Assembly (NCBI GenBank): GCA_035517775.1
Contig: DATIYF010000018.1
Coordinates: 1-64,000, forward strand
Length of the DNA: 64,000 nt
DNA from: DATIYF01 sp035517775
GTDB lineage: Bacteria; Acidobacteriota; Terriglobia; Terriglobales; Acidobacteriaceae
Direction of reading: 5' to 3'
Made by a program: the position numbers and the translations under genes. Of this stretch, positions 50,014 to 58,773 are shown piece after piece (the stretch's first letter is position 1; each line of letters starts with the position of its first letter). The notes under the pieces were generated by a model. That model saw nothing but the letters and a program-made list of their open reading frames with translations. It made no database searches and was not told where the DNA came from.

Positions 50014-52854
50014 TTGTCTCCGCGAAAAAAATCTTCGGCGGTTGCGGTCGAAAGCGTTGCGACAGTGGCGGCGCCGGGGCCTTCGCCTGTGCCCAAAGCG
50101 GCGCCGCGCGGCGCTCCCAAAGCCGGCGAGCGGCCCGGCGAGAGCCGCATTTTCCTGATTGATGCCATGTCTTTCATCTTCCGCGCCTATCATGCCATGG
50201 CGCGGCAGCGAGGCATGTCCACGCGCAGCGGCCTGCCCACGGCGGCCACTTATGTCTTCGTCAACATGCTGCGCAAGCTGCGGGAGGATTTCTCTCCCGA
50301 ATATCTGGCCGCGGTCTTCGACGTCGCCGCCCCAACCTTCCGCGATCAGCAGGCCGAGGCCATCACCAGCGTCCGCCGCTTTGACCTGAAGACCCAGACT
50401 TTTCAGGAAGTCGAGTACCGCGGCTACAAGGCCAACCGCTCGGAGATGCCGCCCGACCTGGCCCAGCAAATCCCCTATATCCGGCGCGCGCTGGAGGCCT
50501 ACCGCATTCCGATTCTCGAGCAAAAAGGCTACGAAGCGGATGACGTGATCGGCACGCTGGCGCGGCAGGCGGCGAAAACCTACGTGGTATACGTTGTCTC
50601 CAGCGACAAAGACATGCTACAGCTGGTGAACGAGCGTGTACTGGTGCTGAATCCGCCCAAGGACAATCTGATTTGCGACGCCGCCAAGGTAGAAGAAATT
50701 CTGGGCGTGCCGCCGGAGCGCGTGGTGGACGTGATGGCCCTGCGCGGAGACACGATTGATAACATCCCCGGCGCGCCCGGTATCGGCGATAAGGGTTCGG
50801 TGGAGCTGATCCGGCGTTTCGGCAGCGTGGAAGCCGCGCTCGATCGCGCCGCCGAAGTGGAGAAGAAGACTTATCGCGAGTCGTTGCAGAACAATCGCGA
50901 GACCGTTCTGTTCAGCAAGCAGATGGCGGCCATTGATGTAAACGTACCTGTCGAGCTGGACGTGGATGCGATGAAAGCCGGCCAGCCGGACGTGGAAGCC
51001 CTGCGCACGCTGTTCACCGAGCTGGAGTTTACCTCGCTGCTGAAAGAACTGCTGCCGGTGGTGGAGGTGAGCGAGGCTCATTACACAGAGGCGAAGACGG
51101 CGGCCGATGTCGAGGGCGTGATCAAAGCACTGGCGCCAGGAGTGGCGCTGGCCATTGCGGTTGAGATCAGTGAGGCCCACGAAGTCGAGATCGAAGAGGA
51201 AGACGAGGAACAGCCCGAGAGCGCGATGTTGCCGCTTTCGGCGGAGGCCGCGCCAATACAGCCCGCAAGGAATATCGCCATTTCGGCGGGGATAGGAACG
51301 GCGGTCGCAATTCCTGCGGCGAACAGGGAGGCGCACTCGCGCCTGCAGCAGGCGCTGGAGAATCCCGCGCTGCTCAAGTCGGTTCATGATTCGAAGGCCG
51401 CGATGCACACGCTGGCCGCTCAGAACATCACGCTGCACGGCCTGCGGCATGATTCCATGCTCTACTCCTATCTGCTCGACCCGACCTATTCCTCGCACCG
51501 GCTCGCCGACGTGGCCTTGCGCCGCTTCAATCTCAAGCTGAGTGGAGGTCTGGCTGAGGCTGCCGACATCACCGGCCGCCTGGCTGCCGCGCTGCACAAA
51601 GATGTGCAGGACGCCGGCCTGATCAAACTGTATGAAGAAATTGATCGGCCCTTAGTTACGGTGCTGGCGCGCATGGAAGATGCTGGAGTAAAGATTGACC
51701 GCAATGCCCTGTCGGAAATGTCTTCTCGCTTGGAAAAAGAAGTCGAAGCGAAGGCCAAAGAGATTTACGCGCTGTGCGGAATGGAGTTCAACATCAATTC
51801 ACCCCGCCAGCTCGGCGACGTGCTCTTCAATAAGCTGAATCTTCCCAAGCCGGTGAAATATGGCAAGGGCAAGACGATTTCGACCGCGGTAGATGTGCTG
51901 GAAGGTTTGGCCGCCGCGCACGAGGCGCCGCGCCTGGTACTGGAGTTCCGCCAGCTGTCCAAGCTGAAATCAACTTACGTGGATGCGCTTCCTGCGCTGA
52001 TCAGCCCCGCCAGCGGCCGCCTGCATACCACCTTCGGGCAGACTGGTACAGCCACGGGCCGGCTCTCTTCTGCCAATCCTAACTTGCAGAACATTCCTAT
52101 CCGAACCGAGCTCGGCCGCGAGATTCGCGCCGCCTTCACGGTTGAGCCCGGCCACGTGCTTCTGGCCGCGGACTATTCACAGATCGAGTTGCGGCTGCTG
52201 GCCCACTTCTCGAGAGACCCGCTGCTGGGGGAAGCCTTCCGCCGCGGCGATGACATTCACACTCTGACGGCATCGCAGGTCTTCGGAGTGCCGCCGCTCA
52301 TGGTGACGGCGGACCATCGCCGGCAGGCCAAGGTGGTGAACTTTGGCATCGTGTACGGGCTTTCGGCGTTTGGACTGTCACAGAATCTTGGCATCGAGCA
52401 GAGCGAGGCCAGGCAGTTCATTGATGCCTACTTCGAAAAATACAAAGGAGTGCGGGCATGGATTGACCGCACCCTGGAAGAAGCGCGGCGTGAACAAAAA
52501 GTCAGGACCTTGTTTGACCGGGTGCGGCCCATTCCCGATATCAACAGCAAGAATGTCAATCTGCGCGGATTTGCCGAGCGCACCGCGGTAAACACTCCGT
52601 TGCAGGGCACGGCCGCCGATTTGATCAAGATCGCGATGATCAGAATTGATGCCGCTTTGCGGCAGCGTGAACTCAAGTCGCGCATGACCTTGCAGGTGCA
52701 CGATGAATTGGTGTTCGAGGTGCCCGAAGCCGAAGTGAGCGAGATGAAGACCCTGGTGCGCGAGCAGATGGAAAACGTGCATCCGCTCTCGGTGCCGTTG
52801 CTGGTGCAAGTGGGAATCGGGCCGAACTGGCGGGATCTGGACTCAGAGACGTAG
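50014..52854 (+). CDS. polA: DNA polymerase I with an apparently inactive 3'-5' exonuclease domain
   Basis: 946 residues from TTG 50014; TAAACT ends six bases before it. An Ala/Pro-rich extension of about 45 residues precedes the 5' nuclease domain (FLIDAMSFIFRAYHAM, YEADDVIGTLA, SSDKDMLQLV). The middle domain (about 350-520) keeps some of the exonuclease fold (HDSKAAMHTLA, LYSYLLDP) but the first catalytic motif, DxE in E. coli, reads AIAVEIS (residues 380-386) with no Asp, followed by an acidic insert near 390-405. The polymerase domain is intact: DYSQIEL (Asp720), the O-helix RRQAKVVNFGIVYG (Arg769, Lys773) and VHDELVFEV (Asp897). The stop codon TAG lies inside a repeated palindrome. Confidence 0.95.
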   Translation: MSPRKKSSAVAVESVATVAAPGPSPVPKAAPRGAPKAGERPGESRIFLIDAMSFIFRAYHAMARQRGMSTRSGLPTAATYVFVNMLRKLREDFSPEYLAAVFDVAAPTFRDQQAEAITSVRRFDLKTQTFQEVEYRGYKANRSEMPPDLAQQIPYIRRALEAYRIPILEQKGYEADDVIGTLARQAAKTYVVYVVSSDKDMLQLVNERVLVLNPPKDNLICDAAKVEEILGVPPERVVDVMALRGDTIDNIPGAPGIGDKGSVELIRRFGSVEAALDRAAEVEKKTYRESLQNNRETVLFSKQMAAIDVNVPVELDVDAMKAGQPDVEALRTLFTELEFTSLLKELLPVVEVSEAHYTEAKTAADVEGVIKALAPGVALAIAVEISEAHEVEIEEEDEEQPESAMLPLSAEAAPIQPARNIAISAGIGTAVAIPAANREAHSRLQQALENPALLKSVHDSKAAMHTLAAQNITLHGLRHDSMLYSYLLDPTYSSHRLADVALRRFNLKLSGGLAEAADITGRLAAALHKDVQDAGLIKLYEEIDRPLVTVLARMEDAGVKIDRNALSEMSSRLEKEVEAKAKEIYALCGMEFNINSPRQLGDVLFNKLNLPKPVKYGKGKTISTAVDVLEGLAAAHEAPRLVLEFRQLSKLKSTYVDALPALISPASGRLHTTFGQTGTATGRLSSANPNLQNIPIRTELGREIRAAFTVEPGHVLLAADYSQIELRLLAHFSRDPLLGEAFRRGDDIHTLTASQVFGVPPLMVTADHRRQAKVVNFGIVYGLSAFGLSQNLGIEQSEARQFIDAYFEKYKGVRAWIDRTLEEARREQKVRTLFDRVRPIPDINSKNVNLRGFAERTAVNTPLQGTAADLIKIAMIRIDAALRQRELKSRMTLQVHDELVFEVPEAEVSEMKTLVREQMENVHPLSVPLLVQVGIGPNWRDLDSET

Positions 52855-52867
52855 CTTGCTACGTCTC
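52846..52867. repeat. Dispersed 22-bp palindrome, copy 2, containing the polA stop codon
   Basis: GAGACGTAGC-TT-GCTACGTCTC, the reverse complement of the copy at 23897-23918, with perfect 10-bp arms. The polA TAG stop (52852-52854) lies within the left arm, so the palindrome supplies the last codon and stop of polA. It can form a hairpin in the polA mRNA; a weak terminator role is possible. Confidence 0.85.
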
Positions 52868-52913
52868 GGATGTAGCGCCTAATCGCGGGATGAGGCGTGG
52901 CAAAGCAACCTCT

Positions 52914-54287
52914 CTACGGGGCGAGGGCGGCGTTGATTGCGGCAGCAATCGTGCCGGCAATCCGCTTCATCTTCTCTTCTTCTTCCGCCTCCACCATCAC
53001 CCGCGCCAGCGGCTCCGTTCCCGAGTAGCGGACCACAATGCGGCCGTTGCCATCGAGCTCGCGCTCGGCGGCGGCAATGGCATGCTGAATTTCTTTCACC
53101 TGGGCAAAGGGCACTTTCTCGCGCACGCGAACATTCTGAATGGTCTGGGGGAAAATCTTCAGGTCGCTCACCAACTCCGCCAGCGGGCGCCCGGTGCGGG
53201 CCATCACTTCCATCACATGCAAAGCCGTGAGCAGTCCGTCGCCGGTGGTGGCGTCGCCGTCGCGGAAAATGACGTGCCCCGATTGCTCGCCGCCGAGCGT
53301 GGCGCCGTTCTTCAGCATCTCTTCGAGCACGTACTTGTCGCCCACGTTGGCCCGCAGCATGCGAATTTTGGCGTTGCGCAGGGCGATCTCCAGTCCCATG
53401 TTCGACATGGTGGTTGCGACCACAGTCGAAGCCGCCAGCGCTCCCCGCGCCTGCATGTCGCGCGCTGCCAGCAGCAACACCGCATCGCCATTGACCACAT
53501 GGCCGGCGGCATCGCCGAACAAAGCCCGGTCGGCATCGCCGTCGAAGGTCACGCCCAGATCAAACTGGCCGGGCTTTTCGGCGATAGCCTTGGCCACGGT
53601 TTCCGGGTGCAGAGCGCCGCAGCCTTCGTTGATGTTCCGCCCGTCGGGAGATGCGTTCAGGAATGTCGCTTTCACACCGCACCAACGAAACAATTCCGGG
53701 GCCTCGGCGGTGGCAGCGCCGTTGGCGCAATCCACCAACACGCGCAGCCGGCTCAGATCAATCTTCACACTCTTCGCCAGCCACTCGATATAAGCGCGCC
53801 GCAGCTCAGCCTGGCCGGGCAGACTGGAGGGTGGCTTTGATTCAGGCTCACGCGTCTCGGCGTCCTGCACGAGCGCGAAAATTTCCTGCTCAATAGCCAG
53901 CTCATGCGCATCCGGCAGTTTGTAGCCATCGCCGGAGAACACTTTGATTCCATTGTCGGTCCAGGGATTGTGCGAGGCGGAAATTACCACCCCCGCGGCA
54001 TATCCGCGCGACCTCGCCAGATAGGCGACGCCCGGCGTGGTGAGCACGCCGGCGCTATCGGTGGCGACCCCGCAGGAGGCAAGCCCGAGCGCCACGCGGT
54101 CCGCAATCCACGCGCTCGATTCGCGCGTATCCTGGCCAATGACCACGCGGGCCGCAGGATTGCCGCGCACCAGATCATGACCGAGCGCCCGGCCGATCAG
54201 ATAGGTAGTCTCAAGATTCAGGGGGAATTCGCCGGCCACGCCGCGAATGCCATCGGTCCCGAACAGTTGCCGCGCCTGAGAAGTCAT
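52914..54287 (-). CDS. glmM: Phosphoglucosamine mutase
   Basis: 457 residues, converting glucosamine-6-phosphate to glucosamine-1-phosphate for UDP-GlcNAc and peptidoglycan. N-terminal FGTDGIRGVAGEFPL, the phospho-serine site VVISASHNPWTDNGIK, the metal-binding FDGDADRALF and the C-terminal phosphate-binding VRYSGTEPLARVMVEA are all present. Length is usual. It is the last gene of a cdaA-cdaR-glmM operon on the minus strand, with only 16 bases after the cdaR stop. GlmM is known in other bacteria to bind and inhibit CdaA. Confidence 0.97.
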   Translation of the reverse strand: MTSQARQLFGTDGIRGVAGEFPLNLETTYLIGRALGHDLVRGNPAARVVIGQDTRESSAWIADRVALGLASCGVATDSAGVLTTPGVAYLARSRGYAAGVVISASHNPWTDNGIKVFSGDGYKLPDAHELAIEQEIFALVQDAETREPESKPPSSLPGQAELRRAYIEWLAKSVKIDLSRLRVLVDCANGAATAEAPELFRWCGVKATFLNASPDGRNINEGCGALHPETVAKAIAEKPGQFDLGVTFDGDADRALFGDAAGHVVNGDAVLLLAARDMQARGALAASTVVATTMSNMGLEIALRNAKIRMLRANVGDKYVLEEMLKNGATLGGEQSGHVIFRDGDATTGDGLLTALHVMEVMARTGRPLAELVSDLKIFPQTIQNVRVREKVPFAQVKEIQHAIAAAERELDGNGRIVVRYSGTEPLARVMVEAEEEEKMKRIAGTIAAAINAALAP

Positions 54288-54303
54288 TCTGGTTGCGCCG
54301 GCG

Positions 54304-54981
54304 TTAGCGCGATTCCCGCCCCATCGCCGACTTCTCCATGATAACCGTAACCCGAATCGGCCTCGGGTCCACTACCTGCACCAGGGGATCAGGAACGTAA
54401 GCGGGAGTGGTAAAAACATCCTGCCCCATGGAGCCGCTGACATCCACGGGATCGGTTACCGCCGCTTCGACCGCCTCGACGCGCTTGCGTGGGCCGACGA
54501 TGGTAATCACCGGCGGATCGGCGGTGATGCGGGCAATGTCGTAACCGGAAGCAAATCTGCCCACCACCCGCGGATGTACCTCCACCTGGCGTTCCAGTCG
54601 AGTATCAAAGCTCAAATGCAATTGGCTGGGAATCACCTGCACCACTTCCACGTCGTAGGGGTGATGAATTTGCTGCGCGGTGAGCGAGAAAGTATGCTCG
54701 CCGGGCTTGATCTGCGAGAGATCAATCTCGGGATGTACATCCGTAGGCAGCAGGCGGCGAATCAGCCGCTCAGGCCCGCGCAGGCGGATCTGCGCCTGCG
54801 GAATCTGCTCGGAGCTGATCTCAAGGCTCTGGGGGAAATTGCGGAACTCGATCGGCACTTCCACCGCCACTTCCGCGGGCTGATCGCGGGCCACCGCCAG
54901 CCACAGGCCGGTCGCCAGGGCAAGAGAGACAACTTTCAGCCCCAGATTATGCAGCACGTAGCGCTGAAAAAAGTCCACCAT
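54304..54981 (-). CDS. cdaR: YbbR-domain protein (CdaR-like regulator of diadenylate cyclase)
   Basis: 225 residues from ATG 54981. A single N-terminal transmembrane helix (LGLKVVSLALATGLWLAVA) is followed by extracytoplasmic YbbR-like domains (two visible: VPIEFRNFPQSLEISSE and then RQVEVHPRVVGRFASGYDI). This is the CdaR layout but shorter than the four-domain CdaR of Firmicutes. It starts one base after the cdaA stop and precedes glmM, the canonical order. Role: modulates diadenylate cyclase from outside the membrane. The identity of the third, incomplete repeat is unclear. Confidence 0.85.
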   Translation of the reverse strand: MVDFFQRYVLHNLGLKVVSLALATGLWLAVARDQPAEVAVEVPIEFRNFPQSLEISSEQIPQAQIRLRGPERLIRRLLPTDVHPEIDLSQIKPGEHTFSLTAQQIHHPYDVEVVQVIPSQLHLSFDTRLERQVEVHPRVVGRFASGYDIARITADPPVITIVGPRKRVEAVEAAVTDPVDVSGSMGQDVFTTPAYVPDPLVQVVDPRPIRVTVIMEKSAMGRESR

Positions 54982-54982
54982 G

Positions 54983-55867
54983 CTAGCGGTCCGCTCCCTG
55001 CCTGAGGCGCGAATCCTCGGAATCAGCGGCGCGCGGGCTTTCGGCTGGCGCTTCCTCCAATGGCTCGGCCTCGCTGCTGATGGCCGTGGGCAGCGTCGAG
55101 GGCGGAACATAACGGCGCAAAAGTTGTCCCATCTGCTCGCGCAGTTGCTCCACGGTCATGTCGCGTTCAATCTTGCCGCCCACCGCCAGGCTGATGGCCC
55201 CGGTTTCCTCGGAGACGACCACGGCAATGGCATCGGTTTCTTCGGTCACCCCAATACCGGCGCGGTGCCTGGTTCCCAGCTGGGTAGAAAGCACCGGATT
55301 CATAGAAAGCGGCAGAAAGCAGGCGGCCGCGGCAATGCGGTCTTTCTGCACGATCACGGCGCCATCGTGCAGCGGCGCGCTGGGACGGAAGATCGTGGCC
55401 AGCAGATCATAGGAAAGCTTGGCGTCGAGCAGGACGCCGCTTTCGATATAAGTGCGCAGGCCGATCTCGCGCTCGATGACAATCAGCGCCCCGGTCTGGT
55501 TCTGAGAAAAAAGATTGCAGGCCAGCACAATGTCGTCGTAGGCGTCGGTTTCTGCGGCGAGAGTGCGGCTCAAGGTCAGCCGCCGGCCCAGGCGCGCCAG
55601 GGCCTGGCGAATCTCCGCCTGAAACACCACGATCAGGGCAAAGACGGCATAGGGCAGCAAAGTGCTGATCAGCCAGTTGAGCGTGACCAGCTCGCCCAGG
55701 CGTGAAAAGTAAAAGGCCAAGCCCAGCGCTGCCACGCCCACCAGCATGTAGGCGGCGCGCGTGCCTTTGATCAACGCCAAAAATTCGTAGATGATGACCG
55801 CCACCAGCACGATGTCGGCAATGGAGACTACCGACAAATGCGGCCAGGGTGCGGTGGACAACAACAT
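54983..55867 (-). CDS. cdaA: Diadenylate cyclase CdaA
   Basis: 294 residues making c-di-AMP from two ATP. Three N-terminal hydrophobic helices (about residues 15-95) are followed by the DAC domain. This has GALIVIEREIGL, the catalytic DGAVIV (LHDGAVIVQKD) and the ATP-binding RHRAGIGVTEE. The C-terminal tail of about 30 residues is acidic and Ser/Pro-rich (EAEPLEEAPAESPRAADSED). It heads the cdaA-cdaR-glmM operon; a TACAAT box (minus strand, about 55912-55907) with a GGAGG near ATG is a plausible start site. c-di-AMP controls potassium and osmotic homeostasis in many bacteria. Confidence 0.95.
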   Translation of the reverse strand: MLLSTAPWPHLSVVSIADIVLVAVIIYEFLALIKGTRAAYMLVGVAALGLAFYFSRLGELVTLNWLISTLLPYAVFALIVVFQAEIRQALARLGRRLTLSRTLAAETDAYDDIVLACNLFSQNQTGALIVIEREIGLRTYIESGVLLDAKLSYDLLATIFRPSAPLHDGAVIVQKDRIAAAACFLPLSMNPVLSTQLGTRHRAGIGVTEETDAIAVVVSEETGAISLAVGGKIERDMTVEQLREQMGQLLRRYVPPSTLPTAISSEAEPLEEAPAESPRAADSEDSRLRQGADR

Positions 55868-55949
55868 GCCCGAGGGCCTCCAGAGACGGTCAGAAAGCTT
55901 AGCTCATTGTAATGCAGCGCCGGAAAGCCGCCTGCGAGAGACACGACTC

Positions 55950-57323
55950 TTACGGATTTTCCTTACCCTTCACCGTGGCGCGCAATGTGCCGCGCGCCAG
56001 GCGGGCCGAAATGTCATCGCCCGGGCGTACCGTGGCTGCGTCCTTGAGCAACTGGCCTGAGGCATCAAAAACCAGGGCGTAGCCACGATCGAGAATGGCA
56101 ATGGGCGAGAGCGCTTCAATCTGCCGGGCGAGCTGCTCCAGGCGCGCGCCACAGCGCAGCAGGATGGTGCGCATGGCCGCCGCAGCCGCGCCGGCCTTGA
56201 TCTCCAATTCCTTGCGCGTTGCCTCGAGCATAAGGCGCGCGTCATAGTGCCGCACCGCCCCGGCCAGCGCGTCAAATTGCCGCCGCAAACCCTCCAGTAT
56301 GTCGCGCTCGGCGTGGAGCAGGCGGTTCGAAAGATCATCGAGCCGCTGCTGGCGCCTGCGGATTGCATCCATCATGCGGGCAAAGGCGCCATGCTGCGCC
56401 AGTTCGGTGAGGCCCTGGCGCGCGGTCAGCAGGTGGAAGCGCATCGCCCGCTCCAAAGTTTGCCGCAGGCCTTCCAACTGCTCCTCGATTTCCTGGCGCG
56501 AGCGGATCACCAGTTCCGCCGCCGCCGAAGGCGTAGGCGCGCGCAGGTCGGCGACGAAATCAAGAATCGTGAAGTCGGTTTCGTGTCCCACGGCCGAGAT
56601 AACGGGAATTCTCGATTCCGCCACCGTGCGCGCCAGTGCCTCATCATTGAACGCAGCCAGATCTTCGGCCGATCCCCCGCCGCGCGCCACCACGATCACC
56701 TCCACGCTGCGCGAGCGGTTGAAGTAGCGAATGCCGCTAATCACTTCATGCGCCGCCGCCTCTCCCTGCACCTGGGCGGGAAAGATCAATACGTTCACGC
56801 TGCGGTGCCGCCGCTCGAGAATGTTGAGGATGTCGCGCAGGGCCGCCGCCTGTGGCGAGGTGACGATGCCGATTCGGCTAGGCAGGGCGGGAATCGGCTT
56901 CTTGCGGGCGGAATCGAACAGCCGCTCGGACTCCAGCTTCGCTTTGAGCTGCTCGAAGGCGATCTGCAGCGCGCCCGCGCCCTTGGGCTCTATATACTCG
57001 GCTGAAATCTGCAGCTGGCCGCGGTCTTCGTAGATAGTAATGCGCCCGCGCACCACCACTTGCATGCCGTTTTCCGGCCGAAACCGCAAGAGCCGCGCCT
57101 GCGAGCGGAACATCACCGCGTGGAGCTGCGAATTGTGGTCTTTCAGAGTGAAGTAGAGGTGCCCGGAGTCATGTGCGCGAAAGTTGGAAATTTCCCCCTC
57201 CACCCAAACGTCCGCGTATTCGCGCTCAATGTGCGTACGAACCGCGGCCACCAGTTCACGCACCGTCCAGGTTCGGCGCTCGGGTGGCCGGAAGCTGAAG
57301 CCCATTTGATCGGAGAGAGACAT
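55950..57323 (-). CDS. xseA: Exodeoxyribonuclease VII large subunit
   Basis: 457 residues from ATG 57323. N-terminal OB fold: VRELVAAVRTHIEREY, VWVEGEISNFRAHDSGHLYF and FRSQARLLRF. The catalytic region has IPALPSRIGIVTSPQAAALRDI, the VIVVARGGGSAEDLAAFNDE motif and VISAVGHETDFTILDFVADLRAPTPSAAAELV (56501-56596). Two long C-terminal coiled-coil helices complete the usual architecture. TAAACT (minus strand, 57336-57331) ends seven bases before ATG, with no ribosome-binding site. XseB was not seen nearby. Confidence 0.95.
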   Translation of the reverse strand: MSLSDQMGFSFRPPERRTWTVRELVAAVRTHIEREYADVWVEGEISNFRAHDSGHLYFTLKDHNSQLHAVMFRSQARLLRFRPENGMQVVVRGRITIYEDRGQLQISAEYIEPKGAGALQIAFEQLKAKLESERLFDSARKKPIPALPSRIGIVTSPQAAALRDILNILERRHRSVNVLIFPAQVQGEAAAHEVISGIRYFNRSRSVEVIVVARGGGSAEDLAAFNDEALARTVAESRIPVISAVGHETDFTILDFVADLRAPTPSAAAELVIRSRQEIEEQLEGLRQTLERAMRFHLLTARQGLTELAQHGAFARMMDAIRRRQQRLDDLSNRLLHAERDILEGLRRQFDALAGAVRHYDARLMLEATRKELEIKAGAAAAAMRTILLRCGARLEQLARQIEALSPIAILDRGYALVFDASGQLLKDAATVRPGDDISARLARGTLRATVKGKENP

Positions 57324-57378
57324 TGGGGGAAGTTTACCGCAGTAGGCAGACGAAGCGCCGATTCCCACGGCGGTTGAC

Positions 57379-57603
57379 CTAGTGCCGGAACCGCCCCACC
57401 ACATAGAGCACAACCGTGAGCAGCACGCTCAGCAGAATGCAGGTCACGAGCGGGAAATATACCGTCGTGTTGTTGCGGCGATAGACAAAGTCACCCGGCA
57501 AGCGGCCCAGTGGAAGATGGGTCCGGCCGGCAAGAATGAGCAGAGCTCCGCAGGCCACCAGCAGGAGGCCAAACACGATCAGCATTTTGCCCAGCCCTGC
57601 CAT
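57379..57603 (-). CDS. DUF2905 family small membrane protein
   Basis: 74 residues. Two hydrophobic segments (MLIVFGLLLVACGALLIL and FPLVTCILLSVLLTVVLYVV) are joined by GRLPGDFVYRRNNTTVYFP, the signature of DUF2905 proteins, which have no known function. A TACACT box (minus strand, 57618-57613) ends nine bases before ATG 57603 and there is no Shine-Dalgarno. It follows the xseA promoter region on the same strand. Confidence 0.92.
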   Translation of the reverse strand: MAGLGKMLIVFGLLLVACGALLILAGRTHLPLGRLPGDFVYRRNNTTVYFPLVTCILLSVLLTVVLYVVGRFRH

Positions 57604-57697
57604 CGCATTTTCAGTGTAAACAAATTACATTCCACGCTGCCAGGAACGAAGCGAAGGCGGTGGGGTATTCCATAGCTGGCTTTGTCACGCAAAGAAC

Positions 57698-57727
57698 TTG
57701 ACGAATCCGCCCGGGTTCCGCTACTCT
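57698..57727 (+). promoter_or_regulatory. Sigma-70-type promoter for the membrane protein at 57736
   Basis: TTGACG (57698-57703), 18 bases, TACTCT (57722-57727). The -10 ends eight bases before ATG 57736, again predicting a leaderless mRNA. It is separated from the divergent DUF2905 promoter by about 80 bases. Confidence 0.65.
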
Positions 57728-57735
57728 TTCCTTTT

Positions 57736-58353
57736 ATGCTCGAACATCGCCCGCGCCGCCGGCACCCGCACCAGTCTTTCCGGCCTTCGCACGCCCGCGC
57801 GGTGGAGGACTTGCGCTTCATTCGTGAAACTATGGAGCGCTCGTCCTCCTTTACCGCCGTTCCGGGCTGGGGCCAGGTCGCTATGGGCGCCACTGCGCTC
57901 GGCGCCGCCTGGATTGCCCGCTGGCAGCTCCATCCCTGGACGTGGCTGCAAGTCTGGCTGGGTGAGGCGGTAGTGGCTGCGGCGGTGGTGCTGGCGGCTA
58001 CCTGGGCCAAGGCGCAGAAGGCCGGTCTGCCGCTCACCAGCGGTCCCGGCCGGAAGGTGGGCTTGAATTTTCTGCCGCCTATGGCGGCCGGCGCTTTGCT
58101 CACCGTCATTCTTTATCGCGCGGGGCTGGTGCGCGCGCTCCCAGGAACCTGGCTTCTGCTCTATGGAACTGGCGTGGTTGCGGGCGGCGCTTTTTCTGTG
58201 ACCAGCGTGCCGGTAATGGGCCTTTGCTTCATGCTGATGGGTATGGCGGCGCTGTTTTCGCCGCCGGCATGGGGCAACGCCTTTATGGCCGCGGGCTTCG
58301 GCGGGCTGCACATCGCTTTTGGACTTTGGATCGCAAGGAGGCACGGTGGGTAG
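57736..58353 (+). CDS. Polytopic membrane protein, partner of a winged-helix regulator
   Basis: 205 residues from ATG 57736. A basic, cytoplasmic head (HRPRRRHPHQSFRPSHARAV) and a short helix (DLRFIRETMERS) precede five to six hydrophobic segments (GWGQVAMGATALGAAWIA, VVAAAVVLAATWA, FLPPMAAGALLTVILY, GTWLLLYGTGVVAGGAF, VPVMGLCFMLMGMAALFS and FMAAGFGGLHIAFGLWIA). The family is unknown to me by number. The 3' end overlaps the next gene, whose Shine-Dalgarno and GTG lie inside it. Membrane protein plus winged-helix pairs of this type are frequent in Acidobacteriota. Confidence 0.82.
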   Translation: MLEHRPRRRHPHQSFRPSHARAVEDLRFIRETMERSSSFTAVPGWGQVAMGATALGAAWIARWQLHPWTWLQVWLGEAVVAAAVVLAATWAKAQKAGLPLTSGPGRKVGLNFLPPMAAGALLTVILYRAGLVRALPGTWLLLYGTGVVAGGAFSVTSVPVMGLCFMLMGMAALFSPPAWGNAFMAAGFGGLHIAFGLWIARRHGG

Positions 58354-58726
58354 GCCCAAACTCGCCATTCCGCGCCACTCGCTGGCCGAAGACCCTGCGC
58401 CGCGCACCTTTTCTCGGCGCCACAGCGGCGAACTGCCTGATCTCGATCGCCTGATTCATGAGCGCATTCGCCTGGGTATCGTCAGCGCTCTTGCCATCAA
58501 TGACTCGCTCAGCTTCAACGACCTGAAGCGGCTGCTCAAGACAACCGACGGCAACTTGAGCGTGCATGCCCGCAAGCTGGAAGAGGCCAAATACATCGCC
58601 TGCAGCAAGTTTTTCGAAGGCCGCCTGCCGCGCACCGAATACCGCCTCACTGCCGTTGGCCGCAAAGCCCTGGAGGAATATTTACGGCAGATGGAAGACC
58701 TGATCCGCATGACCCGCGAAGACTGA
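58346..58726 (+). CDS. Winged-helix DNA-binding transcriptional regulator
   Basis: 126 residues from GTG 58346, with AAGGAG (58335-58340) five bases upstream; it overlaps the previous gene by eight bases. The winged-helix core reads LDRLIHERIRLGIVSALAIN, SLSFNDLKRLLKTTDGNLSV, HARKLEEAKYIACSKFF and the wing RTEYRLTAVGRKALEEYL. This is the MarR/ArsR-like transcriptional regulator family (DUF-type HTH_27 or winged helix DNA-binding protein). It is probably the regulator of its own operon with the upstream membrane protein. Confidence 0.88.
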   Translation: MGRPKLAIPRHSLAEDPAPRTFSRRHSGELPDLDRLIHERIRLGIVSALAINDSLSFNDLKRLLKTTDGNLSVHARKLEEAKYIACSKFFEGRLPRTEYRLTAVGRKALEEYLRQMEDLIRMTRED

Positions 58727-58773
58727 CCTCCTGCTCCTCAGGCCGCCGTTCCCGCGATGCTACAATGCGCGCG

